A DNA stretch of 64,000 nt, from NCBI GenBank assembly GCA_965530755.1, contig CBESNA010000012.1, forward strand, positions 1 through 64,000, written 5' to 3'. This document shows, in pieces, positions 16,509 to 25,113 of the stretch. Position 1 is the stretch's first letter; every line of letters begins with the position of its first letter. A program made the position numbers and the translations under genes. The DNA comes from SZUA-35 sp965530755 (lineage in GTDB: Bacteria > Actinomycetota > Acidimicrobiia > Acidimicrobiales > SZUA-35). The notes beneath the pieces are model-generated. The model was given only the letters and a program-made list of their open reading frames with translations, made no database searches and was not told where the DNA came from.

Positions 16509-18032
16509 TCAGGAGCAGGCCGTGCCTTCGGGTGATTCCTCCGGAACGATGCCGGGGCGTTCGGTTGTCGTTGGAGCGTCCGTGGACGGCGTCGCCTCTA
16601 CCGACGTGCCGAGCGGTGTGAGTGGCCGCCGTTCAGCGGCCAGGCCCAGGAAGTCCTCACCGGTGATCAGCACGACCTGATCGAGTGTCTCGTCGATCTC
16701 GATGTCGGGATCCGTCGCCAACAGGCTGATCAGCTCCTCTGCCACCTGGGCCGACGAGGAGGGATACCGAACGATCGTCTCGGCCCGACGATCGGCGTCA
16801 CCGACCTCCACCTCGAAACCAGCCGCTTCCAGTCCAGAGCCGGTCTGGCCCGCCTGCCCGGCGACTCCGCTCCCGTTGAGGACCGACACCTCGCGACGCG
16901 CCGGCGCCGTCGTGGTGGGTGCCGAATCATCATCGCCCGGTGCGCCCTGGACCGCTGACGGTGCCAGACCGCGGAAGATGTCGAGGATCGGCTGGGCCAG
17001 TTCGAACTCGAGACCGAGCACGGCGGCTCCGTCCGTGGTCCGGAAGTCGAACACGGGCAGCGAGTGCCCGACGATGCGTTCGCTGCCGGCGTCGGCGAAT
17101 GTCTGGGCCAGCCCGAGCAGATCTCCTGGCTCGACTCCCTGGTCGATCACGAGGTTCGACCCACCGACGCTGATGAGCGAATTGATCTTGCCTAGGGATG
17201 TGAGATCGATCTGAGCCGCAGCGGTGTCGACGACCCGCCGAAGGAAATACTGCTGGCGGGAGGTTCTCCCGAGATCACCCGTCGGATCGGTCTGCCAGGT
17301 GCCGTCGGCGAAATACTCGAGGTGTCGGCTCCGAGCGAAGGCCAATGCCTGGAACCCATCGAGGACTCGACACCCGGCGTTCGACACATCGAGCCCGGAG
17401 TTGGAGTCGCGCATGGGGCGGTCAAACCACATCGGCACGCCGCCGAGCTCATCTACGATGTCCTGGAACCCGACGAAGTTCACTTCGGCGTAGTGATTGA
17501 TCTCGAAACCGAAGTAGGCCTCGATGGTGTCAACCAGCCGTGTCTCGCCGTTCTCCGCGTTGAACGCGGAGTTGATCCGCGACTCTCCGCCGGTTCCCGC
17601 GATCGGGACATAGAGGTCGCGGGGAATCGAGAGCAGATCGATGGTCTGGTTCTTCGGGTCGACACGAGCGACGATCATCGTGTCCGTGCGCTTGCCACTG
17701 GGCAGCTCGGAAGGGTCACCGCCGATGAAGACGCCGGAGTTCGGATCGCCGGCGTCGATGCCGTCACGGCTGTCGGTACCGATGAGCAGCCAGTTCGACG
17801 GCTCACCCTTGGCGGCCTGCTCAACGCTGGCGATATCGACCGTCGCGATGGCCTCGAACTGCTGCAACGCCCACGCCAGAACGCTGGCGGAGAGCACGCA
17901 ACCCACTGTTGCGACCACGCCGAAGGTCAGCAGCAGACGCTCGACCCAGCTCCGGTGCGGACCGCGTTGTCGCCGAACGGGTCTCTCCGGATGGTCGATG
18001 ATCTCGATGGGCGGGGTCTGTCCGGCGGTCAT
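16509..18032 (-). CDS. LCP-family cell-wall polymer ligase with LytR_C tail
   Basis: 507 residues: a cytoplasmic N-tail, one membrane helix (LLLTFGVVATVGCVLSASVLAW, about 33-54), then the extracellular LCP domain. LCP hallmarks are NWLLIGTDSRDG, DTMIVARVDP, LLSIPRDLYVPI and ALAFARSRHL, with the arginines that hold the polyprenyl-pyrophosphate substrate. After an Asp/Thr-rich linker comes a LytR_C domain (VSVLNGSGVAGQAGQTGSGL). The C-terminus is Thr/Pro-rich. LCP enzymes transfer lipid-linked glycopolymers onto peptidoglycan, so this is a good candidate to anchor the polysaccharide made at 4.4-13.3 kb. Confidence 0.93.
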   Translation of the reverse strand: MTAGQTPPIEIIDHPERPVRRQRGPHRSWVERLLLTFGVVATVGCVLSASVLAWALQQFEAIATVDIASVEQAAKGEPSNWLLIGTDSRDGIDAGDPNSGVFIGGDPSELPSGKRTDTMIVARVDPKNQTIDLLSIPRDLYVPIAGTGGESRINSAFNAENGETRLVDTIEAYFGFEINHYAEVNFVGFQDIVDELGGVPMWFDRPMRDSNSGLDVSNAGCRVLDGFQALAFARSRHLEYFADGTWQTDPTGDLGRTSRQQYFLRRVVDTAAAQIDLTSLGKINSLISVGGSNLVIDQGVEPGDLLGLAQTFADAGSERIVGHSLPVFDFRTTDGAAVLGLEFELAQPILDIFRGLAPSAVQGAPGDDDSAPTTTAPARREVSVLNGSGVAGQAGQTGSGLEAAGFEVEVGDADRRAETIVRYPSSSAQVAEELISLLATDPDIEIDETLDQVVLITGEDFLGLAAERRPLTPLGTSVEATPSTDAPTTTERPGIVPEESPEGTACS

Positions 18033-18112
18033 GACCCGGAAGACGCTAGCGCCGACTTCACATCCCGCCGTGGCACCGACCCACTGACCGAGGTCAGCTA
18101 CGGTGCGATGTC

Positions 18113-18433
18113 ATGAGCGACGAGATTCGGTGCCCGTCGTGCGATGAGGACGATGACCTCGAGGGCGTCAACGTCGAGGGCACGATCACCATCACGTGTG
18201 GTGCCTGTGGCAACGTCTGGGAACGCGACCGCGAACGGCGCTGTCCCCGCTGTGGAGCGGGCGATCTCTACCCGGTGCCCGTTGCCATCCTCGAGAAGAG
18301 TCGCGGCACTCAGCTCTCGATCATGAGCACCCGTCCCGAATACATCTGCTGGGTTTGCGATCGCGACCTGATCGACGCCCAGCGACAGTCTGGAACCCCG
18401 GTCATGCCGGACGAACTCCCCGCTACGAAGTAG
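18113..18433 (+). CDS. Small zinc-ribbon protein
   Basis: 106 residues with three CxxC knuckle pairs: CPSC and CGAC form one ribbon, CPRC (in ERRCPRCGAGDLYP) may pair with the later CWVC. The rest is acidic. This suggests a zinc-binding protein that contacts nucleic acid or protein; no specific role can be assigned. It is divergent from the LCP gene with 80 bases between their starts. Confidence 0.75.
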   Translation: MSDEIRCPSCDEDDDLEGVNVEGTITITCGACGNVWERDRERRCPRCGAGDLYPVPVAILEKSRGTQLSIMSTRPEYICWVCDRDLIDAQRQSGTPVMPDELPATK

Positions 18434-18456
18434 CCCCGACCCCAGTCGCGAGGGCG

Positions 18457-19704
18457 TCAGACCTTGGGTTTCGCGTTTGGCTTGGGTTCCTTGGGCAGAC
18501 CGAGCACGCGCTCACCAACGATGTTCCGCTGAATCTCGGCGGTACCACCCCAGATGGTCTCGGACCGGCTGAAGAAGAACGACGCCTGCATCGCGTTCAC
18601 CGGGTAGCCGGCCATTCCGCGACGACGGTTGGGGTTGGAACTGTTCTCGTCGAAGTCGCCGTCGAGCACAAGGCTCTGCATACCGGCGATCTCGGTCCAG
18701 AGCTCCATCGTGTCCCGGTGGTATTCCGACCAGAACATCTTGTTCGTTGCGCCGATGGCGGCAACACCCGGATCCTTTTTCTTGTTGACCGTGGCCGACA
18801 GGCTGCGAAGTCCGTTGATTCGCATGATCTGCACCTTCGTGTGGGCAAGGGCGAGACGCTGACGGATCACCGGGTCGGCGATGCGTCCATTGGCCTTGGC
18901 TGTGTCGACGATCGCGTCGAGCTCGAGCTCGAAGCGACGATGCGAGGTGGTCGCGCTGGTGCCTCGCTCGAAACCGAGGGTGGTCATCGCCACCTTCCAG
19001 CCGTTGTTGACACCACCGACGACGTTGTCCTTCGTGCAGCGGGCGTCGGAGAAGAACACCTCGTTGAACTCGCCGGACCCGTCGACCTGCTGGATCGGGC
19101 GCACCTCGACCCCGGGCTGGTCCATTGGGACGAGGAGGTAGGAGATACCCGCGTGCTTCGACGCAACCTGGTCGGTGCGAGCAAGCAGGAAGACGTAGTC
19201 GGAGTGTTGGGCCTGGGTGGTCCAAACCTTCTGGCCATTGATGACCCACTCGTCACCGTCGAGCTCGGCCTTGCACTGCAGCGCGGCGAGGTCGGATCCC
19301 GCCTCCGGTTCGGAGAATCCCTGGCACCAGCGGATGTCCCCGCGGAGGATGCCGGGCAGAAACTGCTTCTTCTGTTCTTCGGTGCCCCACTGCAGGATGG
19401 TGGGGCCGACCAGCGTGTCGCCGAAGAAGTCGCCGCGCATGGGCGAACCGGACGCTGCGAACTCCTCGTTCAGCACGACCGACTGCATCGTCGTCAGCCC
19501 CTTGCCCCCGTACTCCGTCGGCCACGAGGCGCAGATCCAGCCACCCTCGAAGAGCTTCTTCGGCCATTCGACGTTGAAGGCCTCGCGTTCGTCGTCGTTC
19601 ATGTCGCTGACACTTCCGGACCAATTGGTCGGCAGATTCTCGGCCAGCCATTCCTTGATTTCGATGCGGAACGCTTCTGCTTCGGCTGGGTACGTCAGAT
19701 CCAT
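18457..19704 (-). CDS. Acyl-CoA dehydrogenase
   Basis: 415 residues, the usual length. WCQGFSEPEAGSDLAAL and EWVINGQKVWTTQA are the FAD- and substrate-binding signatures of the family, and the C-terminal part ends ETIWGGTAEIQRNIVGERVLG, the conserved closing helix with its GGTxEIQ motif. It should take electrons from an acyl-CoA thioester and pass them to ETF. The substrate is unknown. The ATG at 19704 begins MDLTYPAEAEAF, where the family begins; frame upstream of it is not conserved. Confidence 0.94.
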   Translation of the reverse strand: MDLTYPAEAEAFRIEIKEWLAENLPTNWSGSVSDMNDDEREAFNVEWPKKLFEGGWICASWPTEYGGKGLTTMQSVVLNEEFAASGSPMRGDFFGDTLVGPTILQWGTEEQKKQFLPGILRGDIRWCQGFSEPEAGSDLAALQCKAELDGDEWVINGQKVWTTQAQHSDYVFLLARTDQVASKHAGISYLLVPMDQPGVEVRPIQQVDGSGEFNEVFFSDARCTKDNVVGGVNNGWKVAMTTLGFERGTSATTSHRRFELELDAIVDTAKANGRIADPVIRQRLALAHTKVQIMRINGLRSLSATVNKKKDPGVAAIGATNKMFWSEYHRDTMELWTEIAGMQSLVLDGDFDENSSNPNRRRGMAGYPVNAMQASFFFSRSETIWGGTAEIQRNIVGERVLGLPKEPKPNAKPKV

Positions 19705-19784
19705 GGCCGCAATCTTGACCCACCAGTCAAGTTTTGCCAACTCGACAATCCGGGCCGAGTCGAGCTTCTGCCAGACTCGTCTCC

Positions 19785-20408
19785 ATGACGAACGACTCGC
19801 TCGTGATCGGACACGACGGCCGACCGCGATGTTCATGGGGGGCCTCGACCGACGACTATGCCCGCTACCACGACACCGAGTGGGGCCGACCCACGATCGA
19901 CGAGCGGACGCTGTTCGAGAAGATCTGTCTGGAGGGTTTCCAATCCGGGCTCAGCTGGCTGACGATTCTGCGAAAGCGCGACAACTTCCGGGCTGCCTTC
20001 GACGGCTTCGACGCCACGGCCGTCGCCGAGTACGGGGAGACCGACGTCGAACGCCTCCTCGACGATGCCGGCATCATCCGCCACCGAGGCAAGATCGAGG
20101 CGACGATCAACAACGCCCAACGCCTCGTCGACCTCCACGCCGCCGGCACCAGCCTCGGCGAGGTCATATGGTCGCAGGAGCCTGCGGCGTGGCCAGCGCC
20201 GACCGCGATGAGCGACGTCGCTGCGGTGACCGACGAGTCCACGGCCTTGGCGAAGGAACTGAAGAAGCTGGGTTTCCGTTTCGTCGGCCCGACCACGGCG
20301 TACGCAGCGCTGCAGGCCATGGGGGTGGTCAACGACCACATCGACGGCTGCTGGGTGCGCGAGGAATGCCTTGCCGAACGGGCGGCTCTACCTATTTCTT
20401 GGCTGTGA
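19785..20408 (+). CDS. tag: DNA-3-methyladenine glycosylase I
   Basis: 207 residues. The zinc-binding set of Tag is visible: the early Cys in RCSWG, the His in YARYHDTEWG and the late His/Cys in VNDHIDGCW. FQSGLSWLTILRKRDNFRAAF forms the helix-hairpin-helix core. It removes 3-methyladenine from alkylated DNA. The ATG at 19785 precedes MTNDSLVIG. Its last 17 bases overlap the end of the convergent FrhB-family gene. Confidence 0.95.
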   Translation: MTNDSLVIGHDGRPRCSWGASTDDYARYHDTEWGRPTIDERTLFEKICLEGFQSGLSWLTILRKRDNFRAAFDGFDATAVAEYGETDVERLLDDAGIIRHRGKIEATINNAQRLVDLHAAGTSLGEVIWSQEPAAWPAPTAMSDVAAVTDESTALAKELKKLGFRFVGPTTAYAALQAMGVVNDHIDGCWVREECLAERAALPISWL

Positions 20409-21561
20409 GCTCGACCATCGCCGCGGTGGGATTCGCCCAATCAGGCCAGCGCTTGCGGCTCTTCTCCGCCAGCCGATGCAGCAGGGCGACGGCGGCGGGG
20501 TCGTCGTCGCCGGGGCGAGTCTCGATGACCCCGTCCTTGATCATCGCCTCGATCACCGCACGCCCCAGGTCGGTGCGCACGATCGTGAGGGTCCAGTCCG
20601 TCTCGTTGCCGATACCGCCGGTCGAGATGTCAGCGTGCTCAGCAGCAAAGTCGGGGCAGTGATTGCAGCCCTCGCGGGTCCATGCGTGGCACTCCTTCAG
20701 GTTGATCTCGTGGTAGTCGCCGTTCTTCATCCAGACCTGGAAGACGCCTTTGATGTTCATCTTGACGATGTCGTCCTTGGCGAGGCCGTACTTCAGCCAG
20801 AACAGCTCGTCGAACATCGAGTCATCGAAGCTCTTGGAGCAGAGCAGGCCGATGTTGAGCTTGATCGGCTTCGAGACCTTGCCGACCTTGCGGTGCCACA
20901 TCACCGGAGCGATCGAGGTCTGGCAGCTCATGCCGACCAACGCCAGGCTCTCGAGGCCCTTCTCCATGGCCTCGTCGTAGGCCATCGTGTTTGCTGAGTA
21001 GGTGTATCGACTGCCGGCACCGGCGAGCACCTCCTCGGCGTTGGTGGCGACGCCGGGAATCGCCTTCCAACCGCCACCTTCGGTGCCGCCCTCGAGCATC
21101 GAGACGAGCGCACCGTCGATGATCTTGTTCTCCAGGCACCAGATGAGGATGGCCGACACGAGTCCACCGTCCTGACCCTTGTCGTAGACGCGATCGTCCT
21201 TGGCCCTGACCAGCATGATGTCTTTGTAGATGCCGCTGACCTCGTCGGCGCCACGGACCCGGCCGAAGAGGTGCTCATCGGCCTCGGTCTCCCACGCCCG
21301 AAATCGGGGGCAGGCCCGGGTGCACGACGTGCAGCCCTTCTCACCGTGGATGCAGTTGGCCTCGCCGAGCTCCTCTTCGAGGTGGAACGGCTTGTACTGG
21401 CCTGGCTCGTGCTTGTAGCCGATCACGTCGTGAGGGCACGCGATCACGCATCCGGCGCAACCCGTGCAGAGCCCAGAGGTGATCACTTCGTCGAAGAGTT
21501 CTTTCCACTGATAGGTCCAGCGTTCCTTCTTCGCAGCCGGGGATGCAGCGGTGTCGGTCAT
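20392..21561 (-). CDS. FrhB-family F420-linked iron-sulfur protein
   Basis: 389 residues. The N-terminus carries two ferredoxin-like clusters (CTGCAGCVIACP, and CIHGEKGCTSCTRACPRF). Then come the FrhB N- and C-terminal domains, with KGQDGGLVSAILIWCLE and LVGMSCQTSIAP as typical blocks, and later cysteines (CHAWTREGCNHCPDF). This family passes electrons between coenzyme F420 or other flavin carriers and iron-sulfur partners. The partner is not visible here. The start MTDTAASPA was preferred to an upstream in-frame ATG because conservation begins just after it. Confidence 0.88.
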   Translation of the reverse strand: MTDTAASPAAKKERWTYQWKELFDEVITSGLCTGCAGCVIACPHDVIGYKHEPGQYKPFHLEEELGEANCIHGEKGCTSCTRACPRFRAWETEADEHLFGRVRGADEVSGIYKDIMLVRAKDDRVYDKGQDGGLVSAILIWCLENKIIDGALVSMLEGGTEGGGWKAIPGVATNAEEVLAGAGSRYTYSANTMAYDEAMEKGLESLALVGMSCQTSIAPVMWHRKVGKVSKPIKLNIGLLCSKSFDDSMFDELFWLKYGLAKDDIVKMNIKGVFQVWMKNGDYHEINLKECHAWTREGCNHCPDFAAEHADISTGGIGNETDWTLTIVRTDLGRAVIEAMIKDGVIETRPGDDDPAAVALLHRLAEKSRKRWPDWANPTAAMVELTAKK

Positions 21562-21604
21562 GTGGCGACGGTAGTGGTTCGCCTCAGCCGAGACGAGTCC
21601 CGGC

Positions 21605-21922
21605 TCAGAGATCACCTTCTTCGATGATGCACGAGGCGAGAATATCCAGAAAATCCTCCGGGAGGGCCGGTTCCTCGGCGTCGGTCAACGCCGCTTCGAT
21701 CTCACGGAACCGCTCGAAGGGGAGCGTGGCTGCGGCCTCGTCATAGGCGCACTGGCACACCCGTTGTTGGTAGAGACCGTCGGTGGCGGTGTCGGTGCAC
21801 GCCGCCATGAACGCTTCGCGATTCTCGTCGCTGTACTCAGTCGGTTCGTCGACACCGCAGGATGTCAGCGTGCCGAGCCACACCATCGCCAGTCCGGCGC
21901 CAATTCGCATGCGAAGGCTCAC
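21605..21922 (-). CDS. Small predicted lipoprotein
   Basis: 105 residues. The signal peptide GAGLAMVWLGTLTSC ends in a lipobox-like LTSC (Cys22). The mature part is acidic with a few cysteines (AACTDTA, VCQCAYDEA, ASCII) that could form disulfides outside the membrane. No family is recognised with confidence. It lies 43 bases upstream of the FrhB gene on the same strand and may share its transcript. Confidence 0.65.
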   Translation of the reverse strand: MSLRMRIGAGLAMVWLGTLTSCGVDEPTEYSDENREAFMAACTDTATDGLYQQRVCQCAYDEAAATLPFERFREIEAALTDAEEPALPEDFLDILASCIIEEGDL

Positions 21923-21961
21923 TTCGCCGAAGGTAGCCGCTCGTCGGCGGCAGACGTGGTC

Positions 21962-22300
21962 TCAGATCTCGTGTGAGGTCCGGTAGCTCCCGATGTCGAT
22001 GACCTCGGCCAGCGGGCTGGACGGATCATCGTCGATGTCGGCGAACGCGTCCTCAGCCAGAACGGCTGCAGCCAGTGCATTCCAGAGGTGCCGGGAATCG
22101 TTCCCTGCGGCCGCCGGTGTTCCGTTCACCAGGCCGGCGAGGGTCGGCAGTCTGACGACCTGCCCGTCGACAACTGCTGGTTTCACATCCTCGTGGCTTC
22201 CTGCCGTGATGAACATGGACTCTTTCTCGGCAGATTTCGGCCAGAACCTGAACGTGCTGGAGCCCAAATGGGCTTTCCGAACCGTTCGCCTCGTCTTCAC
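21962..22300 (-). CDS. Hypothetical protein downstream of uracil-DNA glycosylase
   Basis: 112 residues from a GTG that directly follows the TGA of the glycosylase gene. An ATG at 22216 (MFITAGSHEDVKP) is a good alternative, with AAAGAG ahead of it. If that is the true start, a 14-bp palindrome at 22261-22274 falls between the genes rather than inside this one. The product is soluble and acidic at its end (DIDDDPSSPLAEVIDIGSY). No domain is recognised. Confidence 0.55.
   Translation of the reverse strand: MKTRRTVRKAHLGSSTFRFWPKSAEKESMFITAGSHEDVKPAVVDGQVVRLPTLAGLVNGTPAAAGNDSRHLWNALAAAVLAEDAFADIDDDPSSPLAEVIDIGSYRTSHEI
22261..22274. repeat. Perfect 14-bp palindrome AGCCCAAATGGGCT
   Basis: AGCCCA and TGGGCT flank AA, about 30 bases past the glycosylase stop and 45 bases before the alternative start of the next gene. 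It could be a protein-binding operator or a short hairpin. No T-run follows on the minus strand. Confidence 0.5.
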
Positions 22301-22999
22301 TCATGTTTTGGCAGCGGACAATTCCTGGGCCCGCGCGAACACGGCGTCGAGCATCGGTTCGGTCAGTCGGCCGGTGAACGTGTTCTGCTGACTCACGTGA
22401 TACGAGCAGAGGATCGTCCGCTCGAACCTCTTCTCCCCACCCGGGTCGGGAATCGGCACTTCGACTCCGTGACCGAATTTCGGACGAGGAGTGACGCCGA
22501 AGTACCGAGTCAGCGCCTGATACGCGAAGCCGCCAAGGGCGACGAACACCACAGGGTCCACCACGTCGATCTCCCGGTCGAGGAAAGGACGACAGGTGTC
22601 GCGTTCGGAGGGTGTCGGCTTGTTCGCCGGCGGGGCGCACTTCACCGGCGAGGTCACGAAGGCGTTGGTGAGCTCGAGACCGTCATCGATGTCGATCGAT
22701 TCGGGTTGGTTGGCGAATCCGGCTCGGTACAAGGCGCGGTAGAGCCAGTCACCGGAACGGTCGCCGGTGAACATTCGCCCGGTTCGGTTCGCCCCGTGCG
22801 CGGCCGGCGCCAAACCGATCACGGCCACGTCGGCGTCAGGGTCGCCGAAGCCCGGAACCCCGCGACCCCAGTACTCGTCGTCTCGGAACGACGCCCGCTT
22901 CTCGGTTGCCACCAGTTCGCGCCAGGCAACCAGGCGGGGGCACCGCCGACAGTCGGCGACTTCGCTGGCGATCTGCGCGAGCTCCCGGTGGGCTGTCAT
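22301..22999 (-). CDS. Uracil-DNA glycosylase, family 5 (UdgB-type)
   Basis: 232 residues. Motif A is GLAPAAHGANRTGRMFTGD (about residues 62-80); the AHG form, lacking the catalytic Asp of other families, marks family 5. The late SYHVSQQNTFTGRLT is the DNA-intercalation motif. Four cysteines (CRRC, then VKC and DTC) fit a 4Fe-4S cluster. It should remove uracil and other deaminated bases, a relevant job in high-GC DNA. It is divergent from the phosphatase gene, with 29 bases between the starts. Confidence 0.92.
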   Translation of the reverse strand: MTAHRELAQIASEVADCRRCPRLVAWRELVATEKRASFRDDEYWGRGVPGFGDPDADVAVIGLAPAAHGANRTGRMFTGDRSGDWLYRALYRAGFANQPESIDIDDGLELTNAFVTSPVKCAPPANKPTPSERDTCRPFLDREIDVVDPVVFVALGGFAYQALTRYFGVTPRPKFGHGVEVPIPDPGGEKRFERTILCSYHVSQQNTFTGRLTEPMLDAVFARAQELSAAKT

Positions 23000-23028
23000 G
23001 GTCGCACCGTAGATACCGTGGGAGCCTC

Positions 23029-23763
23029 ATGGCACCACCAGCGAAGAAGGCGACCTCGAAGAAGGCGACTGCGAAGAAGGCGACCGTCACGAAACGGTCG
23101 ACCCGAAAGCGCTCGTCCAAGAGCGAGGCGCCCAAGCCCACGCTCGTACTCCTGGTGCGCCACGGCCGCACTCCAACGACCGGCAAGGTCCTTCCCGGTC
23201 GTGCTCCCGGCCTTCACCTCGGCGACGAGGGCATTACACAAGCCAACAAGGCCGCCCAACGGATCGCTGGATTGGGACCCAACAAGATCGCCGCCGTCTA
23301 TGCATCCCCCATGGAGCGGACGCAGGAAACGGCGGCACCAATCGCCAAGGCCGTCGGGAAGCGGGTCCGTACCCACAAAGGACTCATCGAAGCCGACTTC
23401 GGCAAGTGGACCGGCCGCAAGCTCACCGAGCTCAACAAGCTCCCCGAATGGTCGCAGGTGCAGCGCTACCCGAGCGGTTTTCGCTTTCCCGGCGGCGAGT
23501 CGTTCCCGGAGATGCAGACCCGAATGGTCGGCGCCATCCATGAACTCGTCGCGGCCCACCCCGGCGAGACCATCGTGGCGACCTCCCACGCCGACACCAT
23601 CAAGGCAGCAGTCGCACACGCATTGGGCACTCACCTCGATCTGTTCCAGCGGATCGTGGTGGGTCCCTGTTCGATCACTGCCATCCTCTACACCAGCGGC
23701 GGTCCGGTTGTTCTCGCCGTGAACTCGATGGGCGACGATCTCTCGAGCTTGGTTCCGAGCTGA
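23029..23763 (+). CDS. Histidine phosphatase (MSMEG_4193-type) with basic N-tail
   Basis: 244 residues. After a basic tail, the phosphoglycerate-mutase fold shows the catalytic LVRHGRTPT (RHG at 44-46), the acid loop ASPMERTQETA and the second His in VATSHADT. The family is conserved across actinobacteria next to DUF3090 and SCO1664 genes, as here; its substrate is not settled. The first 35 residues are Lys/Ala/Thr-rich (PPAKKATSKKATAKKAT), encoded by a 15-bp tandem repeat at 23043-23087. That resembles histone H1-like tails and could bind nucleic acid. Confidence 0.88.
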   Translation: MAPPAKKATSKKATAKKATVTKRSTRKRSSKSEAPKPTLVLLVRHGRTPTTGKVLPGRAPGLHLGDEGITQANKAAQRIAGLGPNKIAAVYASPMERTQETAAPIAKAVGKRVRTHKGLIEADFGKWTGRKLTELNKLPEWSQVQRYPSGFRFPGGESFPEMQTRMVGAIHELVAAHPGETIVATSHADTIKAAVAHALGTHLDLFQRIVVGPCSITAILYTSGGPVVLAVNSMGDDLSSLVPS

Positions 23764-23797
23764 TCGCCCCCCGGGTCCCAGACGAACGAGACGTGCC

Positions 23798-24322
23798 ATG
23801 AGCGAGTCCTTCGAATTTCGAGAGGTCACCCACTTCACCGCCGGCGCCGTCGGCGAACCGGGTGCGCGCACGTTCTACCTCCAAGCCGGCGATGCCAATC
23901 GGTATGTTTCGGTCAAGATCGAGAAGCAGCAGGTGTCGGCGCTGGCGACCTTCCTCCAGACCGTCGTGGCCGATCTCCCTTCGCCCGAGCCCCAGGCGAC
24001 CGATCCGGTGCCGCTGATCGAGCCTGCCCTTCCCGAGTGGGTGGTCGGCCAGATCGCCGTCGGCGTGGACGAGAGCGAAAGTGAAGTCGTGCTCGTCGTC
24101 GAGGAGATCGCCATCGACGAGGAGTTCGACGAGGAGGGCAACCCGATCGAGGAGCCGTTCAGCGAACCGGACACCGCGTCGCTGCGCATCCACTTGAGCG
24201 CGGCCCAAGCAGCGGCTTTCATCGCCACCTCCGAGGCGCTGATGTCTGCCGGGCGGCCGCCGTGTCGGCTGTGCGGTCAGCCCGAGAGCCCCGGCGGCCA
24301 CGCCTGTCCTCGCCTCAACTGA
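23798..24322 (+). CDS. DUF3090 family protein
   Basis: 174 residues. The N-terminus (GEPGARTFYLQAG ... VSVKIEKQQVSALA) and the C-terminal zinc knuckle (CRLCGQPESPGGHACP) are the family signatures. The middle is very acidic (EEIAIDEEFDEEGNPIEEP). No biochemical function is established. The gene lies between the histidine phosphatase and the SCO1664 gene. In mycobacteria and streptomycetes the same trio sits near mshC (mycothiol synthesis); mshC is not seen here. Confidence 0.9.
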   Translation: MSESFEFREVTHFTAGAVGEPGARTFYLQAGDANRYVSVKIEKQQVSALATFLQTVVADLPSPEPQATDPVPLIEPALPEWVVGQIAVGVDESESEVVLVVEEIAIDEEFDEEGNPIEEPFSEPDTASLRIHLSAAQAAAFIATSEALMSAGRPPCRLCGQPESPGGHACPRLN

Positions 24323-24330
24323 GGTCACTC

Positions 24331-25077
24331 ATGGCGACGATCGAACCCCCGAGCGACAACACCGCGTTCGGACTTCCTCACGACGAGCTCGTCGAATTGC
24401 TCGCCACCGGCGACATGGAGATCGAGGGGCGAATGCCATACAGCTCGAATGCGACGTTGCTGGTGGTGATGAGCCAGGGCGGCCGCAGCCACCGGGCGAT
24501 CTACAAGCCGCACAAGGGCGAGAGGCCGCTGTGGGACTTTCCCGACGGTCTCTACAAGCGCGAGGTCGCAATGTACGAGCTCTCGGACCAGCTGGGGTTC
24601 GAGGTCGTGCCTCCCACACTGCTGGTCGACAGCGAGCTCGGGCCCGGTTCGCTCCAGGCGTTCGTCAACGCTCATTTCTCCGAGCACTACTTCACGCTGA
24701 TGGAAGAAGGAGTCGGCGGCGACGACCTTCGCCGGCTGTGTGTCCTCGACCTGATCGCCAACAACACCGACCGAAAGGCCGGCCACTGCCTGCTCGGCGG
24801 CGACGGTCGCGTCTACGGCATCGACCACGGACTCGCGTTCCACGCGCAGTTCAAGCTGCGCACGGTGATGTGGGACTTCGTCGACGAGGCTATTCCCGAT
24901 GAATCTCTCGAGTCGATCGAGCGCTTCGTGGAGTCAGGTCCGCGCGACACGCTCTGCCGACTGCTCGACACCTTCGAGGTCGACGCCATGATCAGCCGGG
25001 CACGGGCGGTTCTCGACGAGGGCCGCTTCCCCGAGGACGACACCGGTGGCCAGCGTTACCCGTGGCCCCTGGTCTGA
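24331..25077 (+). CDS. SCO1664-family PI3/4-kinase-like protein
   Basis: 248 residues with a kinase-like core. AIYKPHKGERPLWDFPDG holds the nucleotide-lobe Lys, VLDLIANNTDRKAGHCLL is the catalytic loop (Asn and Asp) and VYGIDHGLAF corresponds to the metal-binding motif. This resembles phosphatidylinositol 3/4-kinases and HipA. The family is widespread in actinobacteria with unknown substrate. The ATG lies 8 bases after the DUF3090 stop, so the phosphatase, DUF3090 and this kinase look like one operon, possibly an opposing kinase-phosphatase pair. Confidence 0.88.
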   Translation: MATIEPPSDNTAFGLPHDELVELLATGDMEIEGRMPYSSNATLLVVMSQGGRSHRAIYKPHKGERPLWDFPDGLYKREVAMYELSDQLGFEVVPPTLLVDSELGPGSLQAFVNAHFSEHYFTLMEEGVGGDDLRRLCVLDLIANNTDRKAGHCLLGGDGRVYGIDHGLAFHAQFKLRTVMWDFVDEAIPDESLESIERFVESGPRDTLCRLLDTFEVDAMISRARAVLDEGRFPEDDTGGQRYPWPLV

Positions 25078-25113
25078 CCGCTGAACAAGTCGGCATGTCG
25101 AGCCGACGCCACG

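Noticed and set aside
18196..19788. 530-codon plus-strand frame opposite the acyl-CoA dehydrogenase
   Set aside because: Antisense to a gene with all family motifs and no motif of its own.
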